From: Marinobacter orientalis
Lineage (GTDB): Bacteria; Pseudomonadota; Gammaproteobacteria; Pseudomonadales; Oleiphilaceae
Assembly: GCF_004792665.1 (NCBI RefSeq)
Contig: NZ_SRZX01000001.1
Coordinates: 1,116,001-1,180,000, forward strand
Direction of reading: 5' to 3'
DNA: 64,000 nt
A program made the position numbers and the translations under genes. Below the pieces are notes generated by a model. It was not told the origin of the DNA, ran no database searches, and saw only the letters and a list, made by a program, of their open reading frames with translations. How positions within the stretch are numbered: the first letter of the stretch is position 1; each line of letters opens with the position of its first letter. Shown here piece by piece: positions 37,324 through 48,948 of the stretch.

Positions 37324-40300
37324 ATGAAGCTGAAGTTCAAAACGCAGGCTTACCAAACTAATGCTGTTGAATCCGTGGTGGACTGCTTTGCTGGTCAACC
37401 CATGCGTGACGGCCTGGCCTACCGCATCGACCCCGGCCAGCAGGCCCAGGTTGGCGCATTCGACGCAGAGGGTTTCAAGAATGCTGACCTGGTGCTAAGC
37501 GAAGCCCAGATACTTGACAACATTCAGGCCGTTCAGCGTCGGCAGAATCTCCCGACGTCATCGTTACTGACGGACTTCACCACCTACGACTCCAAAAACA
37601 ACCATGTACCGGCTAAGGCCGCCTACAAAAAAGATGCTCTGGCCGCTACACGCATCCACCTGGACGTGGAGATGGAGACCGGCACCGGCAAGACCTATTG
37701 CTACATTAAGACCATCTTCGAGATGAATAAGCGTTATGGCTGGAGCAAGTTCATCATCATGGTACCCTCGATTGCTATTCGTGAGGGCGTGTATAAGTCG
37801 CTACAGATCACCGCTGAGCATTTCACCGAAAGTTACGGTAAAAAGGCGCGGTTCTTCATCTATAACTCCAAGCGGCTGCATGAGCTGGAAAGTTTTTCTT
37901 CCGACGCCAGCATCAATGTGATGATTATGAACATCCAGGCTTTCAACGCCCGGGGTGCCGATAACAGACGTATTTATGACGAGCTCGATGACTTCCAGTC
38001 ACGCAAACCCATCGATGTCATTGCTGCAAACCGGCCAATTCTGATTCTGGACGAGCCACAAAAGATGGAAGGTAGAGCCACCATGGAGGCTCTGCCCCAG
38101 TTCAAGCCGCTGGCCATTCTCCGCTACTCGGCGACCCATCGCACCCAGCACAACCGCATTCACCGTCTGGATGCCCTGGATGCCTACAACCAGAAACTGG
38201 TCAAAAAGATCGCGGTGCGCGGCATTCGAACACGCGGTCTGGCGGGCACCAACGCCTACCTATATCTGGAAGGTATCGACATCTCCAAGGATGCACCGGT
38301 TGCGCGCATAGAGCTTGAAGTAAAACTCAAATCCGGCGAGATCAAGCGTCAGCTCAGGCGTCTTCGGTTCAAAGATGACCTGTTTGCGGAATCTGGTGAA
38401 CTGGATCAATACCGGGACGGCTTCACCATCAGCCAGATTGACGCTACCAACGACACCGTGGAGTTTACTAATGGGCTGGTGCTTACGGCTGGAGAGGCCA
38501 GCGGTGACGTTTCCGAAGGCGACATCCGTCGTATTCAGATCCGCGAGACCATCAAGGCTCACCTGGAACGGGAGAAACAGCTTTTTGCCCAGGGTATCAA
38601 GGTACTGTCGTTGTTTTTCATCGACGAGGTGGCCAAGTACCGTGACTACGATCAGGAAGATGACAATGGCGAGTACGCCCGCATCTTTGAGGAAGAGTAC
38701 CACCTGCTGAAAAACGAATACCTGTCTGAACTTGCACTCGACAATAAGGCCTACCGCCAGTACCTGGAAGATATTGACCCAGCCAGCACTCACAACGGCT
38801 ACTTCGCCATCGATAAAAAGACCAATCGCCTGAAAGATCCCGCTGTGGGGAAAAAGGCGGTTGATTCTGATGATGTGGACGCCTATGACCTGATCCTGAA
38901 AGACAAAGAGCGCCTGCTCTCCTTCCAGGAGCCTACGCGGTTCATCTTCTCGCACTCAGCGCTGCGTGAGGGCTGGGACAACCCCAACGTCTTTATCATG
39001 TGCATGCTAAAGCACAGTGACAACATGATTTCCCGGCGCCAAGAGGTGGGGCGCGGCCTACGTTTGTCAGTCGATAAGCACGGCGACCGCATGGACAACC
39101 CTGCCGTAGTTCATGACATTAACGTACTGACGGTCATCGCCAGCGAAAGCTACAAGGATTTCGTTACCGGGCTGCAGCAGGAAATCAGTGAAAATCTGAG
39201 TGCCCGGCCGCGTCAGGCAACTGAAGCCTATTTCACGGGCAAGCTATTGGCGACGGAGCAAGGCACTGTAGAAGTCACACCCGCCATGGCCAAGCAGATA
39301 TACCGCTATCTGTTGAAGAACGACTACACTGACGATACAGACCAAGTTGTCGATACCTACCATGATGCGAAGGCACAAGGCGCCCTGGCGGAGTTACCCG
39401 AGGATCTGAAGCCATTCGGTGACCAGGTCTTTGCCTTGATCGACACCGTGTTCAGTGAAGGCCAGCTGCCCAAGATCGAGGATGGCCGCAAACCGAAGAC
39501 TAACCCGCTCAATGCCAACTTCGACAAAAAGGAATTTCAGGCGCTTTGGCAGCACATCAACCGCAAGGCTGTGTATCGCGTCGACTTTGACTCCGATGAA
39601 CTGGTGCGCAAGTGCATTGCAACGCTGGAAAAGGAACTGCGCGTAACGCCCCTGCAGTACACCGTACAGACAGGCATTCAGGAGGATGCGCTGACCGACG
39701 AGCAATTGCGCAGAGGCGACGGCTTCAAGGTTGAAAAGACAGCGACCGAATACGGCGACTCCATCCACTCAAGGGTCCGCTATGACCTGTTGGGCAAGGT
39801 GTCAGAAAATGCCCACCTGACTCGCGGAACCGCAGCCAGCATTCTGCAGGGCATCCAAGCCGCGGTGTTCAACCAGTTTCGCCAGAACCCGGAACACTTC
39901 ATTGCCGAGGCATCACGGCTTATCACTGAACAAAAAGCCGCTATGGTGATTGAGCGACTGGCCTACGATGAAGTCGATGAACGCTACGATGTGGATATTT
40001 TCACCGCCAACCAGACCGGCCAGGACTTTTCCCGCGCCACGGCCAAACTGAAGAACCACGTCTACGACTATGCGATTACAGATTCGGATGTCGAGCGCCG
40101 CTTTGTGAATGAGTTGGATACGAGCAGTGAAGTCGTGGTTTACGCCAAGCTGCCGAGAGGCTTTCTGATTCCCACACCCGTCGGCGATTACAATCCGGAC
40201 TGGGCGATTTCCTTCCAGGCTGACAACATCAAGCACATCTACTTTGTCGCTGAGACCAAAGGCTCGATGTCGTCCATGAAACTGCGGGAAATAGAAAAGA

Positions 40301-40431
40301 CCAAGATCGAATGTGCGAGAAAGTTCTTTGATGAGATCAACCTGAAGGTCGCTCAGGATAAGGTGAAGTATGATGTCGTGACTAACTATGCGAAGCTTAT
40401 GGACGTGGTGGGGGCGGCCACGACACAGTGA
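37324..40431 (+). CDS. res: Type III restriction endonuclease subunit (Res)
   Basis: This protein of about 1035 residues carries an SF2 ATPase: Walker [17 protein letters not shown] near residue 118, and the DEAD-like [10 protein letters not shown]. The late motif region shows [10 protein letters not shown] and [13 protein letters not shown]. The C-terminus carries a PD-(D/E)xK nuclease (NPDWAISF ... YFVAETKG). It cleaves DNA after translocation between head-to-head Mod sites. The ATG at 37324 gives the family-like start [12 protein letters not shown]; an ATG at 37306 is in frame. A 190-base gap separates it from mod, with a possible promoter in it. Confidence 0.93.
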   Translation: MKLKFKTQAYQTNAVESVVDCFAGQPMRDGLAYRIDPGQQAQVGAFDAEGFKNADLVLSEAQILDNIQAVQRRQNLPTSSLLTDFTTYDSKNNHVPAKAAYKKDALAATRIHLDVEMETGTGKTYCYIKTIFEMNKRYGWSKFIIMVPSIAIREGVYKSLQITAEHFTESYGKKARFFIYNSKRLHELESFSSDASINVMIMNIQAFNARGADNRRIYDELDDFQSRKPIDVIAANRPILILDEPQKMEGRATMEALPQFKPLAILRYSATHRTQHNRIHRLDALDAYNQKLVKKIAVRGIRTRGLAGTNAYLYLEGIDISKDAPVARIELEVKLKSGEIKRQLRRLRFKDDLFAESGELDQYRDGFTISQIDATNDTVEFTNGLVLTAGEASGDVSEGDIRRIQIRETIKAHLEREKQLFAQGIKVLSLFFIDEVAKYRDYDQEDDNGEYARIFEEEYHLLKNEYLSELALDNKAYRQYLEDIDPASTHNGYFAIDKKTNRLKDPAVGKKAVDSDDVDAYDLILKDKERLLSFQEPTRFIFSHSALREGWDNPNVFIMCMLKHSDNMISRRQEVGRGLRLSVDKHGDRMDNPAVVHDINVLTVIASESYKDFVTGLQQEISENLSARPRQATEAYFTGKLLATEQGTVEVTPAMAKQIYRYLLKNDYTDDTDQVVDTYHDAKAQGALAELPEDLKPFGDQVFALIDTVFSEGQLPKIEDGRKPKTNPLNANFDKKEFQALWQHINRKAVYRVDFDSDELVRKCIATLEKELRVTPLQYTVQTGIQEDALTDEQLRRGDGFKVEKTATEYGDSIHSRVRYDLLGKVSENAHLTRGTAASILQGIQAAVFNQFRQNPEHFIAEASRLITEQKAAMVIERLAYDEVDERYDVDIFTANQTGQDFSRATAKLKNHVYDYAITDSDVERRFVNELDTSSEVVVYAKLPRGFLIPTPVGDYNPDWAISFQADNIKHIYFVAETKGSMSSMKLREIEKTKIECARKFFDEINLKVAQDKVKYDVVTNYAKLMDVVGAATTQ

Positions 40432-40699
40432 CGAACAGGATAAAAAGTACAAGTTTTGCCCTTTTGGCTGGCTATATCACCATAGGGCAACACCGGTACT
40501 TGCTTCCCTCCGTTTGCGCTCGTTTGTTACTACGTAAAAAAATCAGTCAACCCACCGTGCGGCGACATATGATGAGGTAGACCCGGATGCTGCGACTCAC
40601 CCTGCATGTGACGCAGTTTTAAGGGCCCGGCAATTGGCGCAGATTTACTCCTATCTGCATCTAATTTCTACAGACTGGCGAATTTGGACTCAACTCATA

Positions 40700-41596
40700 A
40701 TGCAAATGGACAATCTGGAACTCTCCAAAAAGGTGTGTGGTCTCGCGGCCTCGGCTTATCTCGCAAATAAACACCGTGGGGGAAAGGCCGGAGGAGAAGG
40801 TGTTCAATACGAAAATTGGTTCGCGGTCTACAATGCTGCGAAGCTCGTGACGGATACAATCCAGAACGGACTGCCAGCGCCACTCCTATCGACGCAAACG
40901 ATGGATTTCGTCGATGACTTTGTAATTCTCTGGAACGAAGATTCTTGTCATCAGCACTTCCAGCTCAAAAATACTGAAAACGTCTCTTGGAGCTCAGGTG
41001 ACCATCCGATTGCCGATGATTTCCGGTATCAGAAGCTCTTGAACGAAGGAGCCGGCGTGGGCAAAACTTCAGCCACGCTCGTCTTACCCTGTCCTGAAAA
41101 AGCAGGAAGGCTCCAAAAATCAATGCCCGAAGATATTTCTAACTACTCGGCTGTGGAACAGTTCGCCTTTGGAGAGACTCTAAATCACCTCCTCCAGATT
41201 GAACCCAAGCTCCGCGATGCACTCGCGAGTCTGTGCGTTAACGCTGACCTCGACAAGATAGAAAGACTGGGATCTTTATTTGTCGGCGAATGGGTGAGTA
41301 ACTGTGGTACCCCCTGTAACCTCATGGATCTTTGGGAAGGGGTTCTGCGGCACGAGCCAAATTACGTTAGATCGCTATCTAGAGTTGACATTCTTGAAAA
41401 ATTTGAAGCGATACTGATGCAAATCGAGGGTTTCCACTATACTATGGGGCAAGGGTTTTTCGAGTGGAGTTATCTGGAGTCAGACTCTGGAGTACTTGAG
41501 TACTCGGTAGGCTCCGAGAAATTCTCTGAATTTCAAAGAATTATAGTCATGGAAGAACCGTCTACATTCGAAGAGTTAGAGAGGCACTTGATATGA
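40700..41596 (+). CDS. DUF4297/Cap4-like predicted nuclease
   Basis: This 298-residue protein has an N-terminal region that fits the DUF4297-type PD-(D/E)xK nuclease fold: GGKAGGEGVQYENWFAVYNA, then FVDDFVILWNE, then CHQHFQLKNTENVSW. The D-D pair and the QLK tail take the positions of the catalytic D-(x)-QxK residues. The C-terminal two thirds are not recognised. The ORF is open to a TTG at 40634, but the ATG at 40700 is preferred. Its stop overlaps the next start in ATGA, so the two gene products are probably made together. Cap4-type nucleases are effectors in cyclic-nucleotide-signalling (CBASS) defence systems; here no cyclase gene is seen. Confidence 0.65.
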   Translation: MQMDNLELSKKVCGLAASAYLANKHRGGKAGGEGVQYENWFAVYNAAKLVTDTIQNGLPAPLLSTQTMDFVDDFVILWNEDSCHQHFQLKNTENVSWSSGDHPIADDFRYQKLLNEGAGVGKTSATLVLPCPEKAGRLQKSMPEDISNYSAVEQFAFGETLNHLLQIEPKLRDALASLCVNADLDKIERLGSLFVGEWVSNCGTPCNLMDLWEGVLRHEPNYVRSLSRVDILEKFEAILMQIEGFHYTMGQGFFEWSYLESDSGVLEYSVGSEKFSEFQRIIVMEEPSTFEELERHLI

Positions 41597-42312
41597 GCCG
41601 GACACTGACCGAACTCGCTACCGCCTCCATTCAATCTTTATTGGATCGTCTAGCGGCCCCCGCAACGCCCCCTGCAGAATACAAACATATAATGTATCAG
41701 CTGGGCTTTGAGCATGGCAAAGCGCTCAGGGACAAGCTCGAAGGTAAATCTGTGGGCATCGCCTGTACAGTTGAAGACGCAGATTTTCTGGTACAGGGAA
41801 TCATTGAAGGCTTGAGGGGTAGTGTTAGCTCGATTTCCGTAGCTTGCTTTTGGAACAAGCGTTTTCCTGGAGACGAAACCAGAAATATTCCCGATACAGC
41901 ACCCATCCAGAGAAAGTACTCCGAACCTACAATAAAGTCGGTAGATAGTCTTATTGTTGCAAAATCAATCATTTCTGGCGCTTGTGTCGTAAAAACGAAT
42001 CTTACGCACCTTATTCGTGAATCGAATCCATCTATGATTTATGTAGTTGCTCCGGTGATGTTTACAGACGCTAAGTCGAATCTTGAAAAGGAGTTCGCGA
42101 GCGATATTACTCGTCGCTTCGCATATTACTATTTTGCCCGAGATGATCAAAAATCTGCGGATAATAATGTCATACCAGGTATTGGTGGTAACGTGTACCA
42201 ACGTTTGGGGTTTGAAGATCAGGATGATAAGAACCATTACACCCCGGAATTAGTGATCAACCGCCGCAGAGATCTTTCCTCCGGCAAGTCGACGCCTCTT
42301 TCCCACGCATAA
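41593..42312 (+). CDS. Phosphoribosyltransferase-like protein
   Basis: This 239-residue protein has a PRTase-like segment: SVDSLIVAKSIISGACVVKT occupies the place of the PRPP-binding loop and is followed by a helix and the strand MIYVVAPVMF. The acidic pair of a normal PRPP loop is replaced by AKS, so ordinary catalysis is doubtful. Another fixed-looking stretch is VIPGIGGNVYQRLGF near the C-terminus. It overlaps the upstream predicted nuclease gene by 4 bases. I recall PRTase-like proteins described in prokaryotic conflict systems, but have not matched this pair to a named system. Confidence 0.55.
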   Translation: MSRTLTELATASIQSLLDRLAAPATPPAEYKHIMYQLGFEHGKALRDKLEGKSVGIACTVEDADFLVQGIIEGLRGSVSSISVACFWNKRFPGDETRNIPDTAPIQRKYSEPTIKSVDSLIVAKSIISGACVVKTNLTHLIRESNPSMIYVVAPVMFTDAKSNLEKEFASDITRRFAYYYFARDDQKSADNNVIPGIGGNVYQRLGFEDQDDKNHYTPELVINRRRDLSSGKSTPLSHA

Positions 42313-42520
42313 ACCTAGATGCGGCTAACATCAACTCTCGATTCTCAAGTCGCTGTGAATTCATTTTCAATGATGCTGTAGCCGCCCATGCGCCACGAAT
42401 GTGGCGCTGAGTCTTCCGTCGTCCACATCTGGAGACGACATTCAGGCCGCAACTTTCCGTTAAGTAGAGAGGTTGCTGGGGCGAAGAGTCTAGTAGAGGT
42501 CTTCGCCCCAGGCACCATTA

Positions 42521-42733
42521 TCACTCAGCAGGCATCTCCTCATTCATGCGAAGCACCGCCTGATCAAATTCTTCAATATCAGACCTTAGCCAACGAGTGG
42601 ACCCTGAGCTCAGTTTTTTCCCGCGAGGGAATTTGCCTTCACGAATCCAGCGTCGGATAGTGCCGCGGGATACTGAGTAGTAGTTCCCCACCTCCGTATC
42701 CGTGAAGTACATTTGCAACGACGTATTTTTCAT
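42521..42733 (-). CDS. AlpA-family helix-turn-helix regulator
   Basis: This 70-residue protein begins MKNTSLQMYFTDTEVGNYYS and carries the AlpA/excisionase-type helix-turn-helix (VSRGTIRRWIREGKFPRGKK, then TRWLRSDIEEFDQ). Such proteins control integrase expression or excision of P4-like islands. The ATG at 42733 has GGAG six bases upstream; an ATG at 42745 is in frame but has no ribosome site. It lies far from the integrase gene, in mid-island. Confidence 0.8.
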   Translation of the reverse strand: MKNTSLQMYFTDTEVGNYYSVSRGTIRRWIREGKFPRGKKLSSGSTRWLRSDIEEFDQAVLRMNEEMPAE

Positions 42734-42745
42734 CTGCATCTCCAT

Positions 42746-43571
42746 TTAGTTTTGAGTACGAGTTAATGCTAAGAGGATGCAAGCGGTCGTTGGGCGGTGT
42801 AATTGCTTGATTTAAGCAATAAGGCAGAAAATTGCGCCGGAAGCGGTCAAGTTGGGCTACGGCTCTCCGGGTTGTCATTGGCCAATTATTTTGACCCACC
42901 TTTGGCCGCTATCAGTGTTGAAGTCTGTTGATGCATCTTGACGTTGCCACTGACAGGTTATTAGTGGTGGGGACTTGTCAAAAAAATTGAGCGAGGATCC
43001 ATTTTTAACTTATACGCACTTTTGTTTTTCATGGAACTTGCCAGGCTCCAATAAACCGCCTTCAAACAAGAGCTTAGCTGCTCAGGGGCTTGCTCTGATT
43101 CGTCAGATGGCTCATCCAAAGTGTTTATTGAGTTTCTCATGAACTTACTCGCTCGCTGGAGGCCTTTTCGCGCTGTCTGCTCTATAAACAAAAGCGAACG
43201 TTCGCGTCCAACCGCCCCATAAGGATGGAAGGTTCACTACTAACCAAGTATTGCGGCCTGTCCGTAAAAGATAAAACCCCGTGAAGCCAGGCTCCACGGG
43301 GCTTTATCATCGTTGCCCATAACGCAGGGCTGCGGGCGACCCCCGGAGAGGAGGCGGTGCGGTTTGGGCGCACCTTGACCCCGTGATCGACTGCCGGTGT
43401 TAACAGCTACCGCCGGCTGAGCTGCTCCTCGATTAACCCCGGAGCCAGGCTGCTTATTTGTTTGAGCACAGCGAGTGAATTCGTGCCGCTAAGCTGTTTG
43501 ATGGTGGTCATCATTACACAAGTCTTCGGACATGCAACCCCAAAAGTTCCAACTTTTTGCAGTGGCTGGCT
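42746..43571. other. Gap between the AlpA gene and the umuC relic
   Basis: I see no supported gene in these 826 bases. A minus-strand frame at 42961-43191 opens only with TTG and has no ribosome site. The one clear element is the hairpin at 43272-43308. Confidence 0.5.
43272..43308. terminator. Bidirectional hairpin terminator
   Basis: CCCCGTG (43277-43283) pairs with CACGGGG (43295-43301), with an A-rich flank on the left and a T-rich flank on the right, which is typical of a terminator working both ways. It is on the downstream side of the umuC relic. Confidence 0.7.
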
Positions 43572-44300
43572 CTAGCACTTCACTTTCGGGATATCGGCCC
43601 AGCGAGGGGTGTACGCCGGGCTCAAATTTTCCCGACGCATCTGCCAGATCGTGTTCTTGTGAATTTGTCGGCCAAACTGAACAGTGTTCTTTCCGGCAAT
43701 GCTGTCGATCTTGTCCAGCGTCCGCATCAGATTCTGATCTCTCTCATCGTCCTCGATCCTACTGAAGAAATCCGACTGGCAAGCGGCAGGCACTCGGAAA
43801 TCGGAGAGCACGATCCCGGCCTTGTTGTACCTGTACCCGTCTCGCCAGAGCGCCTGGGCCAAGCCAGCCGCATGACCGCAGATCTCGTGTGTGTCCGCCG
43901 TGGGATAAGGCAGAGCAATGCCCCTCTGGTTGATGTAGTGCTCGCCAGAACGATACCGGCTTGTCGACATAAACGTGGCCAGATATCCGCACTCAAGGTT
44001 TTCCTTGCGGAGTTTCTCGGCGGCCCGCGTGGCGTGGTGCGATACGGCGGAGCGCATGGAATCGAGGGTCAGTCACAGGCGACCCGAAGAACTTCGAGCA
44101 GAGGATCTGCTTTTTCGCCGGGGCGACTGCCAGGATGTCCTCGTGGCAAGGAATCCCATTGAGCTCCCTTAATGTGCGTTCGACCACGACGCTGAAGTGC
44201 TTGCGAATCCACCTGGGGTCCGCGTCAGCTAACTGGAGACCGGCCTCTCCGGCAATCGCTTTGATCTTTTTGATTGTATGCTAGGTTGTCGGTAAGCGAC
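43572..44300 (-). pseudogene. umuC (DNA polymerase V) C-terminal relic
   Basis: On the minus strand the C-terminal half of UmuC can be followed through at least three frames. The pieces are SLTDNLA near 44300, then DADPRWIRKHFSVVVERTLR and LNGIPC, then SAVSHHATRAAEKLRKENLE, the polymerase little finger VLSDFRVPA, and MRTLDKIDSIAGKNTVQFGR, ending RRENLSPAYTPRWADIP. The catalytic palm and fingers are absent, and frameshifts lie near 44265 and 44060. No umuD is beside it. It cannot encode a polymerase. Confidence 0.82.
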
Positions 44301-44328
44301 TCAATTCAAGAATCCGGATGATGCCGTT

Positions 44329-44886
44329 ATGTTAAAAACCCTGAAATCCCTGTTCTCCAAAAGCGATGAACTCAAGCCTGATGAGTACACCGTCTACACC
44401 GTCCACGAGGGAAAGGAGTACGTCAGCCATGACGGGCTGGGCCTTATGACGCCTGACCCTAACATCGGGTCTGGTTCAGACTCAGAGCCAACGGTGGAGT
44501 CTCCCGACTGGCAGGAGATCAGCCAGGCGGGAGGAATTTTCGAAGATTCAGATACTGAGTCAGTGACCGATGATGACAGCCTGTTCACAGACGACATGCT
44601 TGGTGATTACTCCAGCTCATTAGGCAATGACGGCGGTATCGCAAGCGGTAGCATCAACCCCGCGACCGGCCTGCCCATGGCCAACAGTATGATTGATGTC
44701 GGCGGTAACGTTTACGGAATGAGCGACGACAGTATGAGCCTAGGTTTACATGACAGCATGGGCACTGGCATGGACGACACCATGGGCTCCAGCATCGGCA
44801 TGGATGACAGCATGGGTATCGGGACTGGGATGGATAGCGACTTTGGCATAGACAGCTTCGGCAACTCCGATGACGGTTTCTTGTAG
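44329..44886 (+). CDS. Acidic Met/Asp/Gly-repeat protein, unknown
   Basis: This 185-residue protein starts MLKTLKSLFSKSDELKPDEY with a short basic head and a folded-looking 40 residues. It then becomes very acidic and serine/glycine-rich. The last third is built from imperfect repeats of DDSMG/GMDDTMG type (SMGTGMDDTMGSSIGMDD, then GIGTGMDSDFGID). It is expected to be disordered. No signal peptide or membrane segment is visible. I do not recognise a family. It starts just beyond the umuC relic, on the other strand. Confidence 0.6.
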   Translation: MLKTLKSLFSKSDELKPDEYTVYTVHEGKEYVSHDGLGLMTPDPNIGSGSDSEPTVESPDWQEISQAGGIFEDSDTESVTDDDSLFTDDMLGDYSSSLGNDGGIASGSINPATGLPMANSMIDVGGNVYGMSDDSMSLGLHDSMGTGMDDTMGSSIGMDDSMGIGTGMDSDFGIDSFGNSDDGFL

Positions 44887-45403
44887 CCTTTCCTAAATTC
44901 CGGCCTGCCGTTCAATCTTCGCCGCGTTCGGTACTTACGCCTTCAGCCAATGGATGTCTGGTTGGCGAATTGCTTGCAGCTCGCCAACTTTATGAGATCT
45001 TAGGGGCGGCTACTGAAACGCAGGCCACCTGTTAACGGATTGTATGCACCTCAAGCAGATGAGACTCCTTATGTGCCGGGCACAAGCGATGAAGCACCAG
45101 ATGAGCGGTCAGCTTCAACGGATTATCACGCCGCGCTCGCCGCTGATTGATTTGCTGGAGAGCTCTGGGGCCCAGAGAGAGACTACGATTCCATGGCGTG
45201 CGCCTACGTCCGGTTTTTGGGTACCATTTCGGCGTCCAGTTTCATGCGCGCGAACAACGGCTGCGCTGGTTCAAGCCTGAGGCGCAAATGTTGGAAAACG
45301 AAAGCTAGCCTGCAGAGTCCCGAGACAAACGATTTAACCAACCACTCAGCGCGGATGACCTCAAGCCGTTCTGCGCTGATTTTCCCGGAAAAGGAGCGGA
45401 CAA
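44887..45403. other. Gap with decayed coding traces
   Basis: Short protein-like stretches switch frame here, for example LKRRPPVNGLYAPQADETPY on the plus strand from about 45016, and later GYHFGVQFHAREQRLRWF ending at a stop near 45305. This suggests an old gene remnant, but I cannot name it. Confidence 0.4.
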
Positions 45404-45643
45404 ATGAGAGGAAGTTTTGAGTTTGAATGGTGGGATGTCGATCGGAAGGGGGACTCACGCGCACGCGAGGTGAAGCCACACCACAGAGCAACACTGGAGC
45501 GCACAGCCAGTCGTGTCGTTGCCGATCGTCTTCCCGATGGGCCGTTAGAAGGAAAGATGTATGAGGTCGTATCCGATACCGATAATGAGGGCGTTGACGG
45601 TGTTTATTATGAAGGTTATTGGCGAGTCGTTGCCAAAGACTGA
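45404..45643 (+). CDS. Small protein upstream of the ART-like gene
   Basis: This 79-residue protein starts MRGSFEFEWWDVDRKGDSRA after a clear AAGGAG site seven bases upstream. It is charged, with an aromatic start and end (YYEGYWRVVAKD). Not recognised. It precedes the predicted ART-fold gene by 114 bases on the same strand, so it may be its antitoxin or partner; that is only inferred from position. Confidence 0.55.
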   Translation: MRGSFEFEWWDVDRKGDSRAREVKPHHRATLERTASRVVADRLPDGPLEGKMYEVVSDTDNEGVDGVYYEGYWRVVAKD

Positions 45644-45757
45644 ACGGATTCTGGGCGTCTACGCAGGAAGCTGTGGAAGGCGGTCGGTCAAAACCTCTGC
45701 AGTTCCCCAGGAGGTTTGCGACACTCTTAGATTCAGAACAGGACAGGGAAGATTTGT

Positions 45758-46399
45758 ATGGAATCCAACGAGTTGCTAGATAAAAACGGGACGTTCAAGG
45801 TGCCCTTCTTCCACGGTACCAGTTCCCTGTTTCTCCCTCATATTCATCGTCATGGCCTGGGTGGTTTGAATATGGTTCAGGAGAACGGCTGGGTCGAGGG
45901 GTACAGGGATCTCTATGATTTCGCCAGAAAAACAATTGGACACTTGGACGACTGGCCAAGGATTGAAATTGAGTACGGGCTTGTTGCCGAACAAGGGATC
46001 AGTCGTGACGGCAACCGTCATAATTACCGCCACGGTGAGACCTATGTCACGCCCGAAGAGCGAATGGCCGCGAAGTATGCGCTGGACGCGGGCTGTGAGC
46101 TGCTGTCTTATGCAAAGAATCTGATTCACATTCTTCAGATTAAGACCTACTCACTTGATTGCCTGAATGTCCTGCCTGAACAGCTTGTTGAAATCCTTGG
46201 TCAGCAGTACCGGCCGTTATTGGTGCAGATAGACGGTCTGAGCTTTCACGACATTGCCACGGAAAACGGCGACGACAAGTTGGAAACACTGGACCGATAC
46301 CAAGAGATTCGCGGTACCGGCCAGGGCGCAGTTGATCTTACCAACTGGAAGCTGTTGAAGCCTGTACCGGTCCAGCAGTTGAGCGTCTGGCAGGCCTAA
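45758..46399 (+). CDS. Predicted ADP-ribosyltransferase-fold protein
   Basis: The start of this 213-residue protein has FFHGTSSLFLPHIHRHGLGG, which looks like the first motif of PARP/KptA-like ADP-ribosyltransferase folds (HGTS followed by a helix and GL). Residues near 90-105 read HGETYVTPEERMAAKYALDA, the place of the second motif with its tyrosine. The third motif is unclear. Fold members modify proteins or nucleic acids with NAD+, but activity here is inference. An ACAGGGAAG site is upstream. The small gene at 45404 may be linked. Confidence 0.5.
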   Translation: MESNELLDKNGTFKVPFFHGTSSLFLPHIHRHGLGGLNMVQENGWVEGYRDLYDFARKTIGHLDDWPRIEIEYGLVAEQGISRDGNRHNYRHGETYVTPEERMAAKYALDAGCELLSYAKNLIHILQIKTYSLDCLNVLPEQLVEILGQQYRPLLVQIDGLSFHDIATENGDDKLETLDRYQEIRGTGQGAVDLTNWKLLKPVPVQQLSVWQA

Positions 46400-47053
46400 G
46401 TCTCAGACTCATCAATGAGACCCCTCACTGTCGAACCACGGGGTGCTGAGTACTCCTGGCCAAGAGTTTGCGGCTTGCGATCCAGAATTGCACGGTCAGG
46501 ATTTACTTGATGCTGGAGCGGCCTTGGCAGCCAATCCTGCTGACTACCTTAATGATGTCTCAAACAACCTGAGGGCGATCTCTGCCCTCAATAATGCAGG
46601 ATGGTAATTTGCAGCGACAACGAAACCCCGATTCGTTGGGATAAGTGGTTGTGCCATCCCTCTAAATTTTGGACCTACCCCCTAAGACATGACACACCGA
46701 GTCTCAAAAGAGGCTTTACCACTCGGATCTGAATATTCGCTTTGCGACCATCCCAACTCATGAACTTAAAGATACAGTGCGTGACGTTTGACATAACGCC
46801 TGAGAGGCGAACCAAAAACCACCTTTCAGCTCCACCAGACTCACCACCTGGAACTGGAACTAGCACAGCTTCGTGGCGGTAGCTGCTGCCCTTGCATCAA
46901 ATTACGCCGGTGCACCTTCATTGAAACCACCGCCGATGATGCGGTGGACGAACCTGAGGTTCAGATTATCAGGTAGGTCAGGAACCAGTTTCGGTGGACT
47001 GCCGGGGAAGGAGACCAAGATACTACCAGCTTACAGTGGTCGGACACATTTCC
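46400..47053. other. Gap with one unsupported open frame
   Basis: A plus-strand frame from a GTG at 46443 to a stop near 46607 reads LSTPGQEFAACDPELHGQDL and on to AISALNNAGW, without a clear ribosome site. It could be the tail of a lost gene. Nothing else was recognised in the stretch. Confidence 0.4.
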
Positions 47054-47620
47054 TTAGATCGCCTTTTTGATTGAGTCAGCAAGCTGACTAATGAGATCGG
47101 TCTGGCACGTTTCAATGAATTGTCGAATTTGCTCTTGATTATCAAAATGCGGGCGACGTATCTCATGGGTAAGTGTTATCCGCTGAGAATCACGCTCTGT
47201 TTTCACATTGACATCGGCGTCACACTTAAACCCTCGCTCTCTGCCTACCATAAACAAACCGACAAATACGATGTCGTCAGCTACGTTTTTCTCGACAAAA
47301 AAGCCAACCCTAAGCACAGCGACATCCACACGGCCAGACTCGCCGTTTGCAACTATCGAGTTCTTAATTTTCGAGACAAATGACTCGTTGAGTGGTGGCT
47401 CAAAACCAGAGTGCGCTGGAGCCCACCCATTTACATAAATAATATCATTGACCCCGATTTTTGATTCGGTAGATAGGTTGTCGACAATCAATTTCTGGTA
47501 TGGCACTTGATACGATTCAGTAGCTCGATCATGCAGAGGAATTGGTTGTACGGTGTAGTGGTTCAATGATTCCGGACACCAACGTAGGTGGTAATATCGC
47601 CACCATAAGCGAGGTGTCTG

Positions 47621-48783
<1,163 letters not shown>

Positions 48784-48948
48784 CCACTACACGGCGCAGG
48801 CAGCCAACATAGACGTTAGTGTTACCAGTGCAAAAATTCTTTTCATTATTTACCCTTTGGGAGTGGTGATGCCCAAAGCCCTCAGCATGCGCGACTTTGG
48901 AAAGAAGACGAAGACGCAAAAAAAGCCACCGCCGTGCTTGTTAGCGAC

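Noticed and set aside
35220..40431. BREX or DISARM system
   Set aside because: The hallmark BREX genes (pglZ, brxC, brxL) and DISARM genes (drmA, drmB) are not present; the genes fit type III Mod/Res plus a Snf2 helicase.
40700..42312. CBASS system
   Set aside because: The nuclease is Cap4-like, but no CD-NTase cyclase is encoded next to it.
42961..43191. Minus-strand 76-codon frame, MFIEQTARKG...
   Set aside because: Starts only with TTG, has no ribosome site, no recognisable composition and no family resemblance.
46873..47070. Plus-strand frame with AVAAALASNYAG
   Set aside because: No ribosome site and low-complexity translation; looks like chance.
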